A DNA stretch of 64,000 bases, taken from positions 1-64,000 of the forward strand of contig JAGPYM010000079.1 in assembly GCA_020736575.1 (NCBI GenBank). The letters run 5' to 3'. This stretch comes from Thelonectria olida. Its lineage: Eukaryota > Ascomycota > Sordariomycetes > Hypocreales > Nectriaceae. Both the position numbers and the translations under genes were made by a program. The notes under the pieces are model-generated. The model saw nothing but the letters and a program-made list of their open reading frames with translations, did no database searches and was not told the DNA's origin. Shown here piece by piece: positions 58,500-64,000 of this stretch. How positions within the stretch are numbered: the first letter of the stretch is position 1; every line of letters begins with the position of its first letter.

Positions 58500-61400
58500 A
58501 TAATAATATACTTAAAATTCTCTTTAGCTTAAAGATTTTAATAATTGGAGTTAATAATCTCGATTATTTTATTAGTTAATTAAGAGTTATAAATTAGAAA
58601 TCTACTTATTATTTTAGTACTATTACTATTTAGTAATCTGCTTTTTATAATAACACTCTATTAGTTATAATTATAATAAAATTTAAAACCTTTATATTTT
58701 TAATTAGATAAATAAGACTGAAGTTATAATAACCTTATATAAGATTTTAAGCAAGTTTTAAAACAACTTAAGGCTTCTAGCTAATAGATTTTACTTTAAA
58801 AGTCTTAATTGTATTAAATTTAAAAATAGTAATTTTACAATCTTAGCTTTAAGACTAAGGAAAAGCTATTTTAAGCTAAAGATAAAATAGCTATTTATAT
58901 TTAAAAAAGTTAGTAAAGCTAATTAATTAGTCCTTCCTAAAGAACTCTTAATATTAATTATAATTCTTATTATTATAATTTTTTAGGTTTTTATATTTAA
59001 TAGAGTTATTATAATATTTACTATTAGAATATGTTTTACTAAAAGATATATAAAAAGGATAGGATTTAAAATAATAATAAAAATATTAAAAGTATTATTT
59101 ATATTAGAAATTAAAACTTAAAAGGATAAAAGTCTTATATTATATATTATTAAAGGCTATATTTTATTATTATTACCTCCTTGTATATTTATATAAATCC
59201 CTTTTTCTTTTTTAATAGAAATATAAACTCTACTTATACCCTTATTAAACTTATATTAAATAGTAATAATTAGGGTATTACTATTATATTTAATTAACCT
59301 ATTATAATATTAGCTTTATTTTCTTTTTTACCCCTCCAGTTTAAAAAGATTAGGGAAACCTTTTAAATAAGTAAAATTAAAATACTTAATAATATTATTA
59401 AGCTTTTTAAGTAGATAGTTAATATATAGTTTAAATTTATACTATTAGCTATAAAGTTTAATAAGAAGTTTAATAGTTATAATATTATATAATTCTTATA
59501 ATAGTATAATTATTATATAAATAATAGAGCTATTAAAAAAGCTATATAAGTTAATTATATTAAATAGTATATTATATTAAAATATTCTAATTATATTTAA
59601 TAAGCTATAAAAAACTATATTTAAAATAAAGTTTAAAAGAACCTTAAGTATATATTTATATATTAAAATAAAAAATAACTTAACTTATATAATAATTAGT
59701 TATATATTTTTAAGACTAAATGCTTTTAGGATAATAATTACTTTTATATTATTTTATTCTTATTAAATATTAGTATATTTATAAGAAAGTTAATTCAATT
59801 AGTTAGCAGACTTAATATTTAATATAAAAGCAATTTTTCATACTATATTAATAGGCATTTAAGATTAAATTTGCAAGAAGTTTAATAAAATCCTAACAAT
59901 ATTAGTATTATAAGGTATAAAAAGGTCTATACCTAATTATATAATTTTATTAATTATTAAATCTGACTTAAAGTCTATTATTTAAATCTTTTAAGCTCCT
60001 AAAGTTAACTTTAAAAAAGGCTAATACTACTCCTATATTAATCGATTTATTTAATTTAATACCTTAAATAAAACTTAAAAAAGAAAAGATAATTATTAAA
60101 AATAATACCTCTATTATAAGAAGTTTTAAAAAGAAGTTTAAATAATTAAGTATTAATATTACTTAAAACTAATAAAATATAAGTAATATAAAAGCGCATA
60201 TTATTAAAATATTACTTAAAAACTTAACCTTTTTTTATAATCTAATAATAGAAATAGTTAATTAGTTTAATAATAACCCTTTTAATATTAATATTGAATA
60301 TTTTATAATAATTATACTACTATTATAATTATAATCGATATATTAGTAAAAATTATAAATACTTTAAGTAATAGAATTAATAAGTATACTAATTATAATT
60401 AGTCTACTAGAGTAATATAATATAAAAACTAAGAAATTGCACTTCCCCTAGCTTTAATTTAAAAGTTTATTTAAACTAGTATTTTATTTAATAACTATTA
60501 ATCTTTTATATTAAACACTTTCTTATTTGCTTTAGCTATAATAATTATTAGTTATATAAAGAGTAGGCCTAGTAGCTTAAGTTTTTAAAACCTTATAAAA
60601 AAGAAATTGCTAATATTAATAAGTTCCTTAAGTATAATTTAACTTCCCTATTTAAATTATTACTTATAGTTAGGTTAAATAATAAAAGGGCACTATTACT
60701 ATATAATACTAATACCTTACTATTTAAAACTAATATTATTCTTATTAATAAGCCTATTAAAGGTAATTTCCTATTTAATTCTATTATTTATACCTTACTA
60801 ATTAAGGTTAATACTACTAAATGAAGTAATTATAATATAATAAAAGTAATATTAATATAAAGTAAGAGGATATTTTATAAACTTAAGAAGAGATAATAAT
60901 AAAGCTATTTTTATAAAGATTACTAATAACTTATTTACTAACTTATTAGGGAGTTTTTATAAAAGAATTTAATATTATTTTAAAGGATTTATATTATTTT
61001 AATTTAATTTTAAAATAGACTATTATTATAAGTATAGGAGATATTAAAAAGGAGTTAAAAAATAAATTATATTAAGTATAAATAATTAGTTTATTAGTTA
61101 ATTTAAAAACTTATAAATCCAGATTAAATATAGTACTTATAAATGTCCTAAAGATTATAAGTAATTATTTAATAATCTTTTAAATTAGTAGGATTATATA
61201 ATACTATTTTATTTAATAATTCTAATATATATTAAAATAATAGTTAAAATAATATATTTAAATTTAGTAATTATATTAAAGTTTCCTAATATTCTATTTA
61301 ATTTATTAAGGGTATGCTTATATAATAGTAATTAAACTTATATAATTATACTATTAATATTATTTAATTTAATAATTTATTTGCAGTTAAAAAGAAAACT

Positions 61401-64000
61401 ATATTATAATATTAAGACCTTTTACAAGTTTAAATTTAATTTAATAATCCTAAGGGACTAGTACTAAAAGCTATAATTAATATTAGGTCTAAAGGAAATA
61501 TTATTTTAATAGACCTTTTAATTATATATAGTATTTCTTATAAAAAGGGTATTATAAGTATAATATTATATTTTAATAATTATATTAATATACTAAATAA
61601 AGTAATAGTTAAGCTTTTTATTAGTAATATTTAAATTAAATAGAAAATATATATTATACTAGTAGGAAGAGTGTTAATTAGCTTTATTTTAAGCATACTA
61701 TTTATTAAATTAGTAAGAGTTTTATTTAATTATTTATTTAAGGATAATATAATATTATTTTAATATTAATTAGGTAATATATATATTATTACTCCTATTA
61801 TAAGTAGTATTTATTAGGAGCCTCTAAAAATAGGCTAATATTTTTAAATATATAAAACAAGTTCCTATAATATTAATATTTTCTCTACTTATAATTAGAA
61901 CTAATATAATAATATACTATTATAAGAGGATGTTTATTTAATTAAATAGATTTTAAAAGAAGGAGTTATAAATATACTTTTAGCTATTACTAATTATATT
62001 ACTAAAAAATATTTTAATATACTTTTAGCTATTACTAATTATATTACTAAAAATATTTTAATATACTTTTAGCTATTACTAATTATATTACTAAAAGATA
62101 TTTTAATATATTTTAAAAGGCTAAGGACAAACTGCAATTCTTTTATATAAGCCCTTAGTTAGGCTAAAAGGTTATTAAAATTAATATTATATATAAAAAG
62201 AAAGGACTAAAAGTTTACCTATTTAATAATATTCTATTTAATAGAACTATTTTTAAAGAAGATTTTTATTAGAAAAAGAAAAAATAAAATAAAGTTATAT
62301 ACCTATTAGATAAAAACTCAAATTATACTAATTATATTATATTAAAATTCTCTAAATTAAAACTAAAATCTTATTTTAATATTAAAAGACTTTAAGCTTT
62401 AACTAATTAAGTCTCTAATATATTAACTTTAAAAGAAATTAATATTTTTTATTAAATATTATTTAATTAAAAAGCCACTTTAATATAGGAATTTAAATAT
62501 TATAAATTAATTAACTCTATTATTACACCCCTGCAAGTTATTAAAGTTATTAAATATAAAACTTAATAAATAGGTAGCATTTCTATTTTAAAAGGAGCTA
62601 AAGGACTAGCTATTAACCTACTTAAAATATATATAAAAAGAAGGATTTTAAAAGAAGGATATATAGTATATAAGAATCCTTAGTTCCTTATTTAAAAAAA
62701 GAATAGAAGCTATAAATTAATTAATTTAGCTATATACTATAATAGGTATACTTTTTATAATACCTTAAGCCCTATAAGAGCTAAGGAGTTTTCTAAAGAC
62801 TTTAAAATATATAAAATCCTCTTTTTATTTAACTTTTTTTCTAAATATAATTAAATTCTATTAGATAAGAAAAGCTAAAACTTAATTATATTTAATATAC
62901 TAATTGGCCTTTTATATATATATATATTACTTTAAAAAGCTATTAATTTAATAATATAATTTATTTAAATTATTATTTAAATTCTATTTAATTTTATTTT
63001 ATATATTTATTAACTCTTTTTTAATAATATTATAATTAAAAGACTTATAATTAAATATAAAGGGGATAAGGTTATACCTAGGGTTTATTAATTTATTTTT
63101 AAGTATTTAATTAATATTAATAAAGTGCTTTTTAATATTAAATTATTTGGATATACTATTTTAAAAATAAAGTCTAAGTTTTATTAAATAATAACTATTA
63201 TTATTAGCTATATTTATAAAACTTTAAGTAGAAAGCTAAAATAAGAAAAGATTATTAAAATTATAAAATAAGTTTTAATATATTTATTTAAAAAATTTAA
63301 AGCCTTTTTTAATATAGTTACCTATTACTAATAATAGATTAAAGATTTTATTATAATAGTAAAGCCTCTATTTAATTTTTTAAAAAAGAATGCCTAATAG
63401 TTATAGGAGGAACTTTAGTAATTTGTAATAGATATTTTAAAGCTATAACTTATTATTTTACTAGTGCTTGTTTTACTTAATATATTTAATATTATAAGAC
63501 CTATTATTATTATAATAAATACTAGTAATATTAAATAGGGATGTATTTTTATATAGTATATTAATAGAGATTATTATCCAATTAGATATAAATCTAGTTT
63601 TTAAAATAATATTAAATAAAATTATAACCTTATAAAGTAAGAATGCTAAGCAGTTTTACTTAGTTTTTAATAGTTATATGGAATTATTTATAATACCTAG
63701 TTTATTTTTAAAATAGACTTGCAAATGCTTATTTATTAATTAAAAGGGAAAGTAAATAATATTCCTAGCACTTTAGTTATTTATTAGCTTAATTATATTA
63801 TACTATTTAATTTTAAAATTTATTATATTTTAAAAAAGAAAAATACTATAATAGATGCCCTTTTAAGGAAAAAGGTTACTAATTAATTTAATTAATTTAA
63901 TTAAAATGCTAAAAGCAATATTAATAACTTTATTAACTTTTAATTAAATCTAATTATTATTAGAAATCCTCCTTTTAAAAAAGACTACTTTTTATTAGAA
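58500..64000 (+). mobile_element. RIP-degraded Ty3/gypsy retrotransposon (gag-pol remnant, runs off the window)
   Basis: With many stop codons, the plus strand still shows pol order. A protease-like stretch near 61450-61650 (KAIINIRSKGNIIL) precedes a reverse-transcriptase region near 62600-63250: RRILKEGYIVYKNP, KKNRSYKLINLAIYYNRYT and INKVLFNIKLFGYTILKIKS, corresponding to the template-grip, palm and thumb-side text of fungal gypsy elements. An RNase H region near 63300-63950 has VKPLFNFLKKNA, LKGKVNNIPSTLVIY and KKKNTIIDALLRKK (the usual NxxADALSR). Most stops are TAA/TAG where Gln or Trp is expected. The 5' limit is uncertain, and no LTR could be found by eye. The element cannot be active. 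Confidence 0.7.
61974..62107 (+). repeat. Three tandem 44-45 bp units
   Basis: Three near-identical copies start at 61974, 62019 and 62063, each beginning ATACTTTTAGCTATTACTAA. They differ by a base in an A run. They lie between the protease-like and reverse-transcriptase parts of the gypsy remnant. Confidence 0.85.

Larger units (their letters stand above)
54931..64000. repeat. Right RIP-degraded AT-rich block
   Basis: At least 9 kb with the same dinucleotide character as the left block, TpA-rich and nearly free of CpA/TpG/CpG, running off the window. It contains repeat families A and B and a decayed Ty3/gypsy element. Confidence 0.85.

Noticed and set aside
1..64000. CRISPR arrays, bacterial operons, rRNA genes
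   Set aside because: No regularly spaced direct repeats or rRNA-like sequence was seen; introns and RIP show fungal nuclear DNA.

Overview
The window looks like a subtelomere-like or accessory segment of a filamentous ascomycete (Pezizomycotina, probably Sordariomycetes). The reasons are short GT-AG introns of about 45-85 bp with CTAAC/CTGAC-type branch sites, fungus-specific domain families (N-terminal regions of NACHT proteins, F-box proteins, fucose-lectin blades, berberine-bridge oxidases), a short TTAGGG tract, and two very AT-rich blocks almost without CpA/TpG. Such blocks are the signature of repeat-induced point mutation (RIP). I cannot name the species.

Layout. 1-1675: 3' part of a spliced membrane protein. 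1.7-3.4 kb: gene debris, including a truncated zinc-type alcohol dehydrogenase. 3.4-9.65 kb: RIP-degraded block. 9.65-29.6 kb: accessory genes. These are a membrane-anchored fucose-lectin-like protein (10350-11313), a very large gene of unknown family killed by five stops and two frameshifts (13161-17976), a frameshifted F-box gene (18554-19635), an unknown 460-480 aa protein (20588-22033), a His/Gly/Cys-rich protein (25760-26808) and an intact secreted FAD oxidase with five exons (27939-29588). 30.3-33.6 kb: the fossil of a maltose-utilisation cluster (permease, maltase, regulator). 34470-34721: a small GPI-anchored protein. 35.4-38.2 kb: ankyrin-like debris and a class I aminoacyl-tRNA-synthetase-like pseudogene next to the TTAGGG tract. 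38631-39092: a small PUA/ASCH-like protein.

39.5-54.2 kb holds the most coherent system, a cluster of fungal NLR-type and GTPase genes. It contains two head-to-head paralogous AIG1-like GTPases (one coiled-coil plus ankyrin, one with a terminal membrane helix), a six-exon gene for a roughly 2130 aa SesB-like hydrolase-NACHT protein with a long unclassified C-terminal region, and an N-terminal-domain/ankyrin protein that appears to have lost its start codon and central part. Proteins of these types act in non-self recognition and regulated cell death in fungi; that these neighbours work together is my inference.

54.9-64 kb is a second RIP-degraded block. It carries a decayed Ty3/gypsy element running off the right edge, plus repeat families that recur, mostly inverted, in the left block.

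Many genes carry single-base frameshifts, most of the same sign (one base short), and most premature stops are TAA/TAG. This fits RIP and drift, but sequencing deletions cannot be excluded for the frameshifts. Exon boundaries were found by hand from splice consensus and reading phase. Domain names come from motif recognition, not database searches.
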